DNA from: JANWHZ01 sp035545555 | Lineage (GTDB): Bacteria; Patescibacteriota; Saccharimonadia; Saccharimonadales; UBA4665 | Assembly: GCA_035545555.1 (NCBI GenBank) | Contig: DASZYD010000013.1 | Coordinates: 21,212 to 85,211, forward strand | DNA: 64,000 bases | Direction of reading: 5' to 3' | Shown here: positions 1 through 9,525 of the stretch, in pieces | Layout of the letters: each line of letters starts with the position of its first letter | Position numbering within the stretch: the first letter of the stretch is position 1 | Made by a program: the position numbers and the translations under genes | Notes under the pieces: generated by a model | Told to the model about the DNA's origin: nothing | Databases searched by the model: none | Seen by the model: only the letters and a program-made list of their open reading frames with translations

Positions 1-29
1 CATAGTTCTATTGTATCGCTCGGTGACGG

Positions 30-1931
30 CTACGCCAGAATGATGAAGAGGACAACCAGCAGGATAACAAGGACTGCGAGTGCGACGATATTGGCCGCAA
101 CGAGCATGGTTTGCGTGTCCCGATGCGCGGCAGCAGGTGGCGTCGACACGTCCGATGGCAACCCCACGGGCGGCGGCGCTGCCGGCGGTGTCTGCGCCGC
201 CGGCTGGCCGGCGGCAGGTGCAGCTGACGCCGCGGCAACACCGCCGGCAGCAACCGGGGCGATAGTGCTGTCGGCAGACCGACGGGCGGCAGCCGCTTCT
301 GCCTGTGACTGCCGACGGGCCATCAGCGGGTCGCGCTCATAGCTTTGCTCTTGGAGGAGCAGCTCTTCGTTCAGGACGCGGCGGAAATCGCCGCCGCGCT
401 GGTAGGCTTCGACCACGCGGCGCAGGCCCTGCTCACTGATAAGATGCGTTTCGAATACCCGGTCGACTGTTGTGGCGCCGACTACAATACTTTCGGCGGC
501 TGCGGCGAGTTCTTTCGTGCTCATATGCTCTGCGCCTTTGAGCGCCGGTTTGGCAGCTTCGGGCTTGGGAATGGGCCGCTCCGGTCGTATAGCTTCCGCT
601 GTCGTGCGCAGTGCTTCGACCGGACGGGCCGCTTCCGGCATCCGGCCGCTGGCAGCGGCTTGCTCCTGAACCTTGGCGATGGCTGCAGCCGTTTCTGCCT
701 GACGCGCCTCTGCGTGCTGATAGGCGACAGTCCGCAGGTCGGCCTCGCGGCGGGTAATATTGGCGATCTGCTCGTGCAACGCCCGGTTCTCGTGGGCCAG
801 GCCCTGCTGCACTGGTTTGAACTTCTTTTCGGCGGCGGCGATGCCCTCGCGCAGGCCTTTTTTCCTGCCGCTACGGTGGCCAAGCAGATAGCCTAACACG
901 CCCCCTATGATACCGCCCGTTACCGCAGCACTGCTGTCGGCGGTATCGCTTCCGGCCGTCTCTGCCGTCGGTGCCGGCAATTCGTTGCCTGAAGCAGGCG
1001 CCTGATTATACGCACCGTACCAGCCCGGCCCGCCGCCTGCGAACATGCCGGCGACGCGCTGGCCGGGCGGCCCCATGCGTCCACCCATGGCCCCGGCCGC
1101 CTGCTCGTCCGCGTCCTCGGCGGCGCCAGCTTGCTCGGGCGCTGACGGGCCCGGTTGTTCGGCACGGTTGGCGATAAGCCCGGCTACATCGTCTGTTTCG
1201 GCAGCAGGTGGCAGCGCGGCTTCTGCCGTTTCCAGCTCGGGTAGGCTGTAGGCCTCCCGGACAGCCTCGTCGGCGTGCTCAATAGCCTGCGGGATCTCCG
1301 CCTCAGCAGCGGCCGTGACATTCTCGCTGGTCTGTTCAACAAAATCGCGGTCTACATGCCCTGCCTCGGCATGCGGCGTCTCGGCTTCGGTATCAACCAA
1401 CTCAAGCTCGATATCCGCCTCGCGCTCGTGCAGGAACTCGATGACCCCTTCTTTGATAACGGGCTGCTCGTCCGCCTGTTCGGCCGCCGCAGCCGACAGC
1501 GCCGCATCTTCTGCCACGTCTTCATCCGTCGCGGTCTCGCCGCCCCCGTCTGACACGGCCGCGGCTTCAGCCGCATCGGCGGCGGCCTCTTCTGCCGGCT
1601 CTTCCGCAGCGCTTATTTCATCTGCCTTGGCAGGCTCTGCTGCCGTCTCATCGGTCTCTGCCTGTTCCTCTTGCCGCTCCGTTTTGTCTTTTTCTTTCGG
1701 CCGTTCAGGTTCCTGTTTGAGCAGGCCGGCGATACGCTCGGCAAGCGTTTTGGGCGGCGGCGTGGCCTCAGGCGGCGCCTGTGCGGCGCGCTCGGCTACT
1801 TTGCCGACAATACTGGCGGCTTCAGCACGTTTGCCGCTCTCTTCTTTGCCTTTCTTTTCTTTCTTCTCGTCTTTGTCGTTATCCGACGAGCTCGCTTCGA
1901 AAGATGATCCGGGGAACCGTTCTCCTGCCAT
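30..1931 (-). CDS. Acidic, Ala/Glu-rich tail-anchored protein of unknown function
   Basis: I do not recognise the 633-residue product. The first ~60 residues are strongly charged (Lys/Glu), followed by a long Ala/Glu/Asp-rich stretch of low complexity that is probably disordered. Around residues 335-355 there is a glycine-zipper segment (GGIIGGVLGYLLGHRSGRKKG-like), then a helical, coiled-coil-prone region, and the last ~25 residues form one hydrophobic helix ending at the stop. The chain is therefore probably cytoplasmic and anchored by its tail. The start follows TAGACC by 6 nt, and a TATAAT on the minus strand lies at 1992-1997. Function cannot be inferred. Confidence 0.8.
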   Translation of the reverse strand: MAGERFPGSSFEASSSDNDKDEKKEKKGKEESGKRAEAASIVGKVAERAAQAPPEATPPPKTLAERIAGLLKQEPERPKEKDKTERQEEQAETDETAAEPAKADEISAAEEPAEEAAADAAEAAAVSDGGGETATDEDVAEDAALSAAAAEQADEQPVIKEGVIEFLHEREADIELELVDTEAETPHAEAGHVDRDFVEQTSENVTAAAEAEIPQAIEHADEAVREAYSLPELETAEAALPPAAETDDVAGLIANRAEQPGPSAPEQAGAAEDADEQAAGAMGGRMGPPGQRVAGMFAGGGPGWYGAYNQAPASGNELPAPTAETAGSDTADSSAAVTGGIIGGVLGYLLGHRSGRKKGLREGIAAAEKKFKPVQQGLAHENRALHEQIANITRREADLRTVAYQHAEARQAETAAAIAKVQEQAAASGRMPEAARPVEALRTTAEAIRPERPIPKPEAAKPALKGAEHMSTKELAAAAESIVVGATTVDRVFETHLISEQGLRRVVEAYQRGGDFRRVLNEELLLQEQSYERDPLMARRQSQAEAAAARRSADSTIAPVAAGGVAAASAAPAAGQPAAQTPPAAPPPVGLPSDVSTPPAAAHRDTQTMLVAANIVALAVLVILLVVLFIILA

Positions 1932-1991
1932 ACTGTCGGTCTACTGCGCTTTCATCTTCCCGCAAATTGTTATTGCCTTTATTACGGTAGC

Positions 1992-1999
1992 ATTATAAG
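1992..1999. promoter_or_regulatory. Overlapping divergent -10 boxes
   Basis: TATAAT on the minus strand (1992-1997) and TATAAG on the plus strand (1994-1999) share bases between the acidic tail-anchored protein gene and the ABC exporter. Polymerase binding in one direction would exclude the other. No clear -35 was found for either. Confidence 0.4.
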
Positions 2000-2042
2000 A
2001 TATGGGGTATCTATTAGCAATCTAACCGGAGGCGGCCACCCC

Positions 2043-2090
2043 ATGTATATCACCACAGCGACTATTGCTGGCGCCCCGGCGCGAGCCTAA
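2043..2090 (+). CDS. Possible 15-codon leader peptide before the ABC exporter
   Basis: The peptide MYITTATIAGAPARA ends in TAA at 2088-2090. A GGAGG lies at 2028-2032, 10 nt before the ATG. Between it and the exporter start is a 6-bp hairpin (CGTCGC/GCGACG). The frame is short and could be chance. If real it could act in translational control of the exporter. Confidence 0.3.
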   Translation: MYITTATIAGAPARA

Positions 2091-2191
2091 GCTTCTCTCG
2101 ATCACTGTACCATCGTCGCTAACCGGCGACGCTCACCAAACCTAAGCGTACTATCAACCTGACTTGCAGCCTTCGGAGGAGTGCTGCCGCT

Positions 2192-3964
2192 ATGAATACC
2201 ACCCTGCAAACCGTCAAACTGTTCTGGAGCCACGCCCGGCGCTACCCGCATCTGGTCATCGGCATCGTTGTCAGCATCCCGCTGACGGTGCTGGCCGGAT
2301 CATTCTTGCCGCCGCTGATCGTGGCAAACGTCCTTAACAAACTCGGCACCCACAGCTATGCGCCGGACGAACTGTGGGCCACGTTTAGCACCGCACTGGT
2401 CGCATATGCCGTCCTGCAGGTTGCCAGCGGCGTGCTCGGATGGCGGATTGCCGACGCCTTTGGCTGGCGGCTCGAAGCCAACGTTGAGCGCGACATGGCC
2501 CGCCGCATCTTCAAACACCTGCTGGACCAGAGCCCGAACTTCCACGCCAACCGCTTCGGCGGGTCGCTGGTCTCACAGACAAACAAGGTGATGGGCGCGT
2601 ATATCCGTTTCGCCGACACCACGATGTACCAGCTTATCCCGCTGACATCGGCGCTCGTGTTCGCCGGCCTTATTCTGGCGTTGCGTGCGCCCCTGTATGC
2701 AGTGGTACTCATTGCCTTTGCGGTGGTGTATATCACTAGTTCGGTTTTTGTGACCAAGGCGGTGCGCAAGCGCGGCGCCGAACAGGCGGCAGCCGAGAGC
2801 CGGCAGACCGGCAACCTGGCCGATGCCGTGACGAATGTGATGGCCATCAAGAGCTTTGCCGGCGGCGCCTACGAAAACGAGCGGTTTGCAAACACGACGC
2901 AAGAAACGTACGACAGCTTGTTCCGCCTGGCGCACGCGCACGCGCGGCAGCAGATCTATTTCAGCGCCATGAGCAACGGTATCCTGGCGATTTCGCTTGC
3001 CATGGCCGTCTTTAGCGCCGTGCGGCTGCATGTCGACCTGGCCGTGGTTTTCCTGATACTCAACTACACCACCACGATCGCCGGCAACCTGTTCCAGTTC
3101 AGCAACAACGCCCTGCGCCAGTACAACCGGGCACTCGGCGATGCTGCCGACATGGTGCAGATCCTGCAGCTGGAACCGGAGATCAAAGACCCGGCCGAGC
3201 CGGAAGCGCCGCGCATCAGCCGCGGCGACATCCGTTTTGACCGTGTGACGTTCACGCATAATGGGGCCGAGCATACGCTGTTCCGGAACCTTGCCCTGCA
3301 CATCAAGGCCGGCGAAAAGGTCGGTCTGGTCGGTCACTCCGGCTCAGGCAAGACGACGCTCACCCGTCTGCTGCTCCGCTTCAGCGACCTGGACCGCGGC
3401 CGCATCCTGATTGACGGACAGGATATCAGCCGCCTCACGCAGGATGACCTGCGCCGCGCTATCGCATATGTGCCGCAAGAGCCCATTTTGTTCCACCGCT
3501 CTTTGCGCGAGAATATCGGCTACGGACGACCCGATGCCTCGCAGGTGGAGATTGAAGCGGCGGCCAAGCTAGCCTATGCACACGAGTTCATCGCCGAGCT
3601 GCCTGAAGGCTACGACACGCTGGTGGGCGAACGCGGCGTCAAGCTGAGCGGCGGGCAACGGCAGCGCATCGCCATCGCCCGGGCACTGCTCAAAAACGCG
3701 CCGGTGCTGGCGCTCGACGAAGCGACCAGTGCGCTCGACTCCGAGAGCGAGGCGCTCATTCAGGACGCGCTCTGGAAGCTGATGGATGGCCGCACGGCTA
3801 TTGTCATCGCCCACCGCCTGAGCACCATCCAAAAGATGGACCGGATTGTCGTGCTCGAGAGCGGCAAGGTCATCGAAGAAGGCACCCATCAGGAGCTATT
3901 GCGCCGTGGTGGGGCCTACGCCAAGCTTTGGGCGCACCAGTCGGGCGGGTTCATCGAGGAGTAA
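2192..3964 (+). CDS. ABC exporter, fused permease and ATPase (MsbA/multidrug type)
   Basis: The 590-residue half-transporter has an N-terminal six-helix exporter-type transmembrane domain (about residues 15-310) and a C-terminal nucleotide-binding domain. The ATPase part shows Walker A GHSGSGKTTL, the Q-loop region YVPQEPILF, the signature LSGGQRQRIAIARALL, Walker B VLALDEATSALD and the H-loop histidine in IVIAHRLSTI. All catalytic residues are present, and the protein should homodimerise in the membrane. The substrate is unknown; lipid, peptide or drug export are the usual options. The start has the Shine-Dalgarno GGAGGA about 10 nt upstream. It is transcribed divergently from the acidic tail-anchored gene. 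Confidence 0.93.
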   Translation: MNTTLQTVKLFWSHARRYPHLVIGIVVSIPLTVLAGSFLPPLIVANVLNKLGTHSYAPDELWATFSTALVAYAVLQVASGVLGWRIADAFGWRLEANVERDMARRIFKHLLDQSPNFHANRFGGSLVSQTNKVMGAYIRFADTTMYQLIPLTSALVFAGLILALRAPLYAVVLIAFAVVYITSSVFVTKAVRKRGAEQAAAESRQTGNLADAVTNVMAIKSFAGGAYENERFANTTQETYDSLFRLAHAHARQQIYFSAMSNGILAISLAMAVFSAVRLHVDLAVVFLILNYTTTIAGNLFQFSNNALRQYNRALGDAADMVQILQLEPEIKDPAEPEAPRISRGDIRFDRVTFTHNGAEHTLFRNLALHIKAGEKVGLVGHSGSGKTTLTRLLLRFSDLDRGRILIDGQDISRLTQDDLRRAIAYVPQEPILFHRSLRENIGYGRPDASQVEIEAAAKLAYAHEFIAELPEGYDTLVGERGVKLSGGQRQRIAIARALLKNAPVLALDEATSALDSESEALIQDALWKLMDGRTAIVIAHRLSTIQKMDRIVVLESGKVIEEGTHQELLRRGGAYAKLWAHQSGGFIEE

Positions 3965-3970
3965 CGCGTG

Positions 3971-4007
3971 ATAAAAAGAAACAGGCGCCGGTTGTGGCGC
4001 CTGTTTC
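3971..4007 (-). terminator. Rho-independent terminator of rplY
   Basis: A perfect 12-bp stem (3978-3989 with 3996-4007, loop of 6) is followed on the minus strand by a T run (TTTTTAT, 3977-3971). The T run is only on the minus-strand side, so it mainly serves the ribosomal protein L25 gene, though the hairpin also sits just after the exporter stop. Confidence 0.85.
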
Positions 4008-4025
4008 CTATGTGGTGCGGGGCTA

Positions 4026-4730
4026 TTATGCCTCTTTTTTCTCGTCGTTCTCGTCTGCTTCGGCCGTCTCGCTGCGCTCGGCCGCTTCACCTTCGGCGGC
4101 CGCGGCTGTTTCTTCCGGTTCGGCAGCGCCGCCAGCTGCATCGTTGGCTGCCTGCAGCGCGCTCGGCTCGTAGACTGTCGCCACCGGGTGCTCGGCATCT
4201 TCCAGCACTTCCACGCCGTCCGGCACCACCAGCTGCGCGACGGTCACTTGGTCGCCGTCGGCTACCAACAGCTCGGCATCATACTCCAGCACATCCGGGA
4301 TCTTATCCGGTACGGCGCGCACCGGCACGCTGGTCAGCTGCTCAAGGACGATCAGGCTGCTGCGCTCGGCCGGGCTGGCGTCGTTGCCTTCGGCATAGCG
4401 GGCGCGTACCGGCACCTCGGCTTCAACTTTCTGCGTTTTACTAACGGCATTAAAAACGAGGTGCGTCAGCTTGTTGTGATGCGGCTCGAAGCTGGCAGAT
4501 TTGATGAGCGTTGTGTACGTCTTGCCGCCGGCTTTGACGACGACCGGATGGTGCCGCCCGGCACGCTGGTACAAATGCTGTAGCGTCAAGTATGGTCCTT
4601 GCACCAATACGGATGCCTTGCCGTGGTTGTGGATCACGGCCGGAACCTGCCCATCCTCACGCAAATGCTTCACCGCCTTGCCGGTTATGTCACGCGGCGT
4701 AAGCTCAACACTCATGGTCTCATCGGTCAT
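4026..4730 (-). CDS. rplY: 50S ribosomal protein L25/CTC (general stress form)
   Basis: The 234-residue protein begins with the L25 5S-rRNA-binding beta-barrel (ELTPRDITGKAVKHLREDGQVPAV) and continues with the TL5/CTC C-terminal domain (about residues 95-185). It ends in an acidic Ala/Glu tail of some 45 residues, common in long L25 proteins. It binds 5S rRNA in the large subunit. The start is supported by GAGAGGG about 8 nt upstream, with a -10 TATACT some 35 nt before the ATG, so this gene has a conventional leader. Confidence 0.93.
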   Translation of the reverse strand: MTDETMSVELTPRDITGKAVKHLREDGQVPAVIHNHGKASVLVQGPYLTLQHLYQRAGRHHPVVVKAGGKTYTTLIKSASFEPHHNKLTHLVFNAVSKTQKVEAEVPVRARYAEGNDASPAERSSLIVLEQLTSVPVRAVPDKIPDVLEYDAELLVADGDQVTVAQLVVPDGVEVLEDAEHPVATVYEPSALQAANDAAGGAAEPEETAAAAEGEAAERSETAEADENDEKKEA

Positions 4731-4816
4731 GCGGATACCCTCTCGCTTACTATATGTTCCAGTATACCACGGTGGCCAGGCTGGACGTAGACACGTAAAA
4801 CAGATACGATAAACAC

Positions 4817-5467
4817 ATGTTTCATGTGACGGAACTCATCCAGACCGGCGGTTTGTTGCTTATCGCGCTAGTGATCTTTGCCGAGTCAGGTATGATGGTC
4901 GGGTTTTTCTTCCCGGGAGACACGCTGCTCCTGAGCGCGGGTGTGCTGGCAGCCGGCGGCGCTATCTCGCTTCCCTGGACGCTGGTGGTGATCGCGGCCG
5001 CGGCGATTGCCGGCGACAATGTCGGCTACCACATCGGCCGCACGGTAGGACGGCGTCTGTTCCGCAAGCCGGACGGCATTATCTTCCGCCACGAGTACAT
5101 CATGCGGGCCGAACAGTTTTATGAGAAGTACGGCAGCAAAACGATGCTGCTGGCCCACTTCGTGCCTGTTGTTCGTACCTTCGCGCCGGTTACGGCCGGC
5201 GCCGGCAATATGCCGCTCAAAAAGTTCGTCTTTTTTGATGCGGCTGGTGATACTGCCTGGGCGCTGTTCGGCGTACTGTTCGGCTACTTTGTGGGCAGTC
5301 GCATACCAGGCATCGACCGGTACATCGAGCCGGTGCTCATTCTGATCATCATCGCGTCGCTCACGCCCACCATCTACCACCTGGTGCGGGATCAAAAAAT
5401 CCGCGCCGCGCTTGCCCGCCGGTGGCAGCGCTTGCGGCGGCGCGGCAAAACGCCGACTGACGAGTAA
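4817..5467 (+). CDS. DedA-family membrane protein
   Basis: The 216-residue integral membrane protein has the DedA/SNARE-associated (VTT) fold marks: the re-entrant segment FAESGMMVGFFFPGDTLL near the N-terminus and the HFVPVVRTFAPVTAGAG motif with its conserved arginine around residue 120. DedA proteins support envelope homeostasis and proton-motive-force tolerance, and some scramble or flip lipid carriers; the substrate here is not deducible. The ATG lies 6 nt after TACGAT, with TGGACG 17 nt further upstream, so the transcript is probably leaderless. Confidence 0.9.
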   Translation: MFHVTELIQTGGLLLIALVIFAESGMMVGFFFPGDTLLLSAGVLAAGGAISLPWTLVVIAAAAIAGDNVGYHIGRTVGRRLFRKPDGIIFRHEYIMRAEQFYEKYGSKTMLLAHFVPVVRTFAPVTAGAGNMPLKKFVFFDAAGDTAWALFGVLFGYFVGSRIPGIDRYIEPVLILIIIASLTPTIYHLVRDQKIRAALARRWQRLRRRGKTPTDE

Positions 5468-5592
5468 CAGAGCGTCGGAACGAGGACGAGCTCCAAGCAA
5501 CGTCAAGTGGTCGGCCCGAATATGCCTCTGCCGTCTATGCCGATGCGCAAGGCCCAGTGCCACAGTGCTGAAACGGGCACACTAGCCACTAC

Positions 5593-6573
5593 TTACGCCA
5601 TAGATTGCGGTGCGGCACCGATGTACTGGTAGCGACCGCGGAACTCCTCGAAATAGTATGCCAGACCGGGGATAAGCGTCGTCAGGCGCACCAGCTCGCC
5701 GTCTTTCTGCACCAGCGGATCGACAATCCGCGGCTTGCTGCGTCCGTAAAACTCCGCTTCGGCTTCGGCGGCGTACCGGAATTCATAACCCGGCCGCAGG
5801 CGCTCAAGACGCCTGTCTATCTGCGGATCGTGCGCGGCCTGCAGCTTTTGCCACACTTGCTCATCCGTCGCAAAAAAGTCTTCCTCGGCCAAACCGCCCG
5901 TTTCCCAGGCGGTTTTAATGGCACCCGCCAGGAGCTGGTAGGCGCCGTGCGACGTAGGGTCAAGCCATAACAAGCGGCAGAAGTTCAGGTACAAGATGGC
6001 GTAGAGGCTGGCAATGCGCACATCCTCAAAATAGAACTGCTCGTGTTTTTCCTTCAGAGAGGTGAGAAAGAGTTTCACGGTCTGCCGCGGCAGCAGGCCA
6101 AAGCCGTAGCCGTCGCGCATGAAGTAATCCAACCGGTCAAACGAAATATCCGGCAGGTCGTTCTCCAACAGCGGAAATTGTTCTTTGTCGAGCACCTTGG
6201 CGATGTCGATGCGATGCCGCCGGCAAATGTCCGGGATTTCCGACCGCATCACGACTTTTTCCAGGAACTGGTCGTGATAGGCCCAGCCGTCGCTCGGGAT
6301 GACCGTATCAATGACATGCGAGAATGCCGTGTGCGGCACATCGTGCAGCAGGCAGGCGATTTGCTCCTCAACCGGCCGCTTATAGTAGCGGGCCAGATAC
6401 CATGCGCCGACGCTATGCTCAAACCGCGTGACATCACGGCTCGGATAGATGAAATGCGACGCCCCGTCCTGGGAGATATGTTTGAGGCGCTGGAGCGGTT
6501 TGGAGGCTATAAGCTCGGCAATGACCGGCTCGGTAACGGCAATGCGCCCGTATATCCTATCGCGTAGAACCAT
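5593..6573 (-). CDS. HD-domain phosphohydrolase
   Basis: This metal-dependent HD-superfamily protein shows the ordered motif RFEHSVGAWYL, then CLLHDVPHTAFSH (the HD pair), then further histidines, in the first 120 residues. It resembles the dGTPase-like/YpgQ-type group that hydrolyses nucleotides, but the substrate cannot be fixed from sequence. I chose the ATG at 6571-6573 because AGGAGG sits 5-6 nt before it. An open frame extends 8 codons further but would contain that Shine-Dalgarno. It follows uvrA on the same strand. Confidence 0.85.
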   Translation of the reverse strand: MVLRDRIYGRIAVTEPVIAELIASKPLQRLKHISQDGASHFIYPSRDVTRFEHSVGAWYLARYYKRPVEEQIACLLHDVPHTAFSHVIDTVIPSDGWAYHDQFLEKVVMRSEIPDICRRHRIDIAKVLDKEQFPLLENDLPDISFDRLDYFMRDGYGFGLLPRQTVKLFLTSLKEKHEQFYFEDVRIASLYAILYLNFCRLLWLDPTSHGAYQLLAGAIKTAWETGGLAEEDFFATDEQVWQKLQAAHDPQIDRRLERLRPGYEFRYAAEAEAEFYGRSKPRIVDPLVQKDGELVRLTTLIPGLAYYFEEFRGRYQYIGAAPQSMA

Positions 6574-6640
6574 CGGCCCCTCCTTCTCTCCTTGCAACTA
6601 TACGGGCTGGCCCTCCAACACACAAGCAGCCAGGGAGATT

Positions 6641-9451
6641 TTACAATAGGTGCTTGAGATATTGGCCGGTGTACGAGGCCGGTACCTTGGCGACCTGCTC
6701 GGGCGTACCCTCGGCCACGACGGTGCCGCCGCCGCTGCCGCCCTCCGGGCCCATGTCGATCAGCCAGTCGGCGCTCTTGATGACATCGAGGTTATGCTCG
6801 ATTACCACCACGCTGTTGCCGGTGTTTACTAAGGCATGGAGCAGACGCAAGAGTTTATCGACATCGGCCATATGCAGGCCGGTGGTCGGCTCGTCCAGAA
6901 TGTAGAGCGTGCGGCCCGTGGCACGGCGCGAGAGTTCGCTGCTCAGCTTGATACGCTGGGCTTCGCCGCCGCTGAGGGTGGTGGCCGGTTGGCCAAGGCC
7001 GATATACCCCAGGCCGACATCCACCAGTGTCTGCAGTTTGTTACGGATGGCAGGCACGTTCTCGAAGAACTCCAGCGCCTGCTCGCACGTCATATCCAGT
7101 ACATCGCTGATCGTTTTGTCTTTGTAGTGGATCTCCAGCGCCTCGCGGTTGTAGCGCTTGCCGTGGCAGACTTCGCACGGCACATACACATCCGGCAAAA
7201 AGTGCATTTCGATCTTGATAATGCCGTCGCCCGAGCAGTTTTCACACCGCCCGCCCTTCACGTTAAAGCTGAAGCGCCCGGGCGAATAGCCGCGCACTTT
7301 GGCTTCGGGCGTCTGCGCAAACAGCTCGCGGATAGGCGTAAAGATGCCTGTGTAGGTCGCCGGGTTGCTGCGCGGCGTGCGGCCGATGGGTGACTGGTCG
7401 ATGATAATCGCCTTGTCGAGCTCCTTGATACCCTCAATATCGTCATGCCGGCCGGCAACGGTGCTGGCGCGGTGCAGCCGGGCGAGGAGCTCTTTGGCAA
7501 GAATGTCGTTGATGAGGCTTGATTTGCCCGACCCGCTCACGCCACTCACCACCACCAGCTTGCCCAGCGGGATGCGCACATCAATATTCCTGAGGTTATT
7601 CTCGCGTGCGCCGCGGATTACCAGCTCCTTGCCATTGCCCTTGCGGCGTGTTTTCGGCACCGCGATGGCCTTTTTGCCGGAGAGATATTGCGCGGTAATG
7701 CTTGCCGCCACGGTGGCGACCTCAGCAGGCGCGCCGGACGCGACCACGTTGCCGCCGTGTACGCCGGCACCGGGGCCGATGTCCAAAAGATAGTCGGCTG
7801 TGCGGATCGTTTCTTCGTCGTGCTCCACCACGATAACGCTATTCCCCAGATCGCGCAGGTGTTTGAGCGTAGCGATCAGCCGGCCGTTGTCACGCTGGTG
7901 CAGTCCAATGCTGGGCTCATCCAGCACGTACAGCACGCCCATCAGCCCGGAGCCGATCTGCGTCGCCAGACGGATGCGCTGGGCTTCGCCGCCGCTGAGG
8001 GTGGTGGCACTGCGCAGCAACGTCAGATAATTCAGCCCGACATCGACCAGGAACTGCAGTCGCGCGTTCACTTCTTTGAGAATCAGCCGGGCAATGCTTT
8101 GCTCTTTGTTGTTGAGTTTGAGACCGGCAAACCAGGCCAGTGCCGCATCGATGGACTCGTCGCAGACATCCATGATCGATTTGCCGCCGACCGTCACGGC
8201 CAGTACTTCCGGCTTGAGCCGCCGCCCCTTACAGGCGTAGCAAGGCCGTTCCACCATGAACTTTTCGATGTCCTGGCGCATAAACTCACTCTCGGTCTCG
8301 CGATGCCGGCGCTCCAGGTTCGGCACCACACCCTCGTAGGTCGTGCTGAACGACCGGCCGCCACCCAGCGGAATACGGTACGTGTCATCGCCGGTGCCGT
8401 ACATAATCCGGTCGATGTCGACCGGCCTGAGTTCGCTGGTCGGCACCTGCAGGCTGAAGCCGTATCTATCCGCAACGGCCTGCAGCTTTTTCATATACCA
8501 GGCGTCGGCATTGAAGCGGTTGTAGGGACGGATGGCACCTTCGGCGATGGACAAGCGGCCATTCGGCATGACCAGTTCAGGGTCCACTTCCAGCCGTGAG
8601 CCAAGGCCCGTGCACACCGGGCAGGCACCGTGCGGGCTGTTAAAACTGAAGGTACGCGGCTCCAGCTCCGGAATATGAATATCGGGGTGTTCCGGGCAGG
8701 CATACAGGAGGCTATAGCTGAACTCTTCCTCGGTGTCGGCATTGATAACTTTGAGGTGTCCCTCGGCCACGTCCAGGGCCTGCTCCACCGATTGGCTGAG
8801 CCGTGACCGGCTTTCGTCGTTCTGCACCAGCCGGTCCACGACAATATCGATGTTATGGCGGTAATTCTTGTCGAGTGCGGGGAACTCGTCCAGCGCATAC
8901 ACCACGCCGTCCACCCGGACGCGGCCAAAGCCGGCCCGCTGGTACTGGCCCGGGATATGCTCAAACGCGCCTTTCTTGTCCACCACGACCGGGGCAAGGA
9001 TCATCAGCCGGGCACCTGCCGGCATAGCGGCTACCTGGTCGATGATGCTGGCGGCAGTTTGGCGCGCCACGACCCGCCCGTCGATCGGACAGTGCGGGAT
9101 GCCCACGCGTGCGAACAGCAAGCGCAGATAGTCGTAGATTTCGGTCACGGTGGCAACGGTGCTGCGCGGGTTGCGTGAGGTCGACTTCTGGTCGATGGAG
9201 ATAGCCGGACTGAGCCCGTCAATCTGGTCCACGTCAGGTTTCTCCATGATGCCCAAAAATTGCCGCGCGTAGGAGCTGAGTGACTCTACATAGCGGCGCT
9301 GTCCTTCGGCGTAAATCGTATCAAAGGCCAGGCTAGACTTGCCCGACCCGGACAGGCCGGTAATGACTACCAGCTTGCCGCGCGGGATGGTCACATCAAT
9401 GTTCTTAAGGTTGTGCTCCCGCGCACCCTTGACCACAATATTGTCATTCAC
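6641..9451 (-). CDS. uvrA: Excinuclease ABC subunit A
   Basis: UvrA is the damage-recognition ATPase of nucleotide excision repair. Two ABC modules are seen: Walker A GLSGSGKSS near the start and GVSGSGKSS near residue 640, with signatures TLSGGEAQRIRLATQ and TLSGGEAQRIKLSSEL. Zinc-binding cysteine clusters are present (CPVCTGLG, CYACKGRR, and the C-x2-C...C-x2-C of CENCSGDG/CEVCHGK). I place the start at a GTG (9449-9451) giving MNDNIVVKGAREHN, which matches the family N-terminus. An ATG 16 codons upstream is in frame, but the -10 TATACT (9461-9466) lies between the two. Confidence 0.96.
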   Translation of the reverse strand: MNDNIVVKGAREHNLKNIDVTIPRGKLVVITGLSGSGKSSLAFDTIYAEGQRRYVESLSSYARQFLGIMEKPDVDQIDGLSPAISIDQKSTSRNPRSTVATVTEIYDYLRLLFARVGIPHCPIDGRVVARQTAASIIDQVAAMPAGARLMILAPVVVDKKGAFEHIPGQYQRAGFGRVRVDGVVYALDEFPALDKNYRHNIDIVVDRLVQNDESRSRLSQSVEQALDVAEGHLKVINADTEEEFSYSLLYACPEHPDIHIPELEPRTFSFNSPHGACPVCTGLGSRLEVDPELVMPNGRLSIAEGAIRPYNRFNADAWYMKKLQAVADRYGFSLQVPTSELRPVDIDRIMYGTGDDTYRIPLGGGRSFSTTYEGVVPNLERRHRETESEFMRQDIEKFMVERPCYACKGRRLKPEVLAVTVGGKSIMDVCDESIDAALAWFAGLKLNNKEQSIARLILKEVNARLQFLVDVGLNYLTLLRSATTLSGGEAQRIRLATQIGSGLMGVLYVLDEPSIGLHQRDNGRLIATLKHLRDLGNSVIVVEHDEETIRTADYLLDIGPGAGVHGGNVVASGAPAEVATVAASITAQYLSGKKAIAVPKTRRKGNGKELVIRGARENNLRNIDVRIPLGKLVVVSGVSGSGKSSLINDILAKELLARLHRASTVAGRHDDIEGIKELDKAIIIDQSPIGRTPRSNPATYTGIFTPIRELFAQTPEAKVRGYSPGRFSFNVKGGRCENCSGDGIIKIEMHFLPDVYVPCEVCHGKRYNREALEIHYKDKTISDVLDMTCEQALEFFENVPAIRNKLQTLVDVGLGYIGLGQPATTLSGGEAQRIKLSSELSRRATGRTLYILDEPTTGLHMADVDKLLRLLHALVNTGNSVVVIEHNLDVIKSADWLIDMGPEGGSGGGTVVAEGTPEQVAKVPASYTGQYLKHLL

Positions 9452-9525
9452 AACGGGTATAGTATAGAGAAAACCGGGCGATCTTTCCAGACCGCCCATG
9501 TGTCTGTGAGACGCTATGCCGGGCG

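Noticed and set aside
9452..9499. ATG giving UvrA 16 extra residues
   Set aside because: The -10 TATACT lies inside this stretch and the extra residues do not fit the family start; the GTG at 9449-9451 does.
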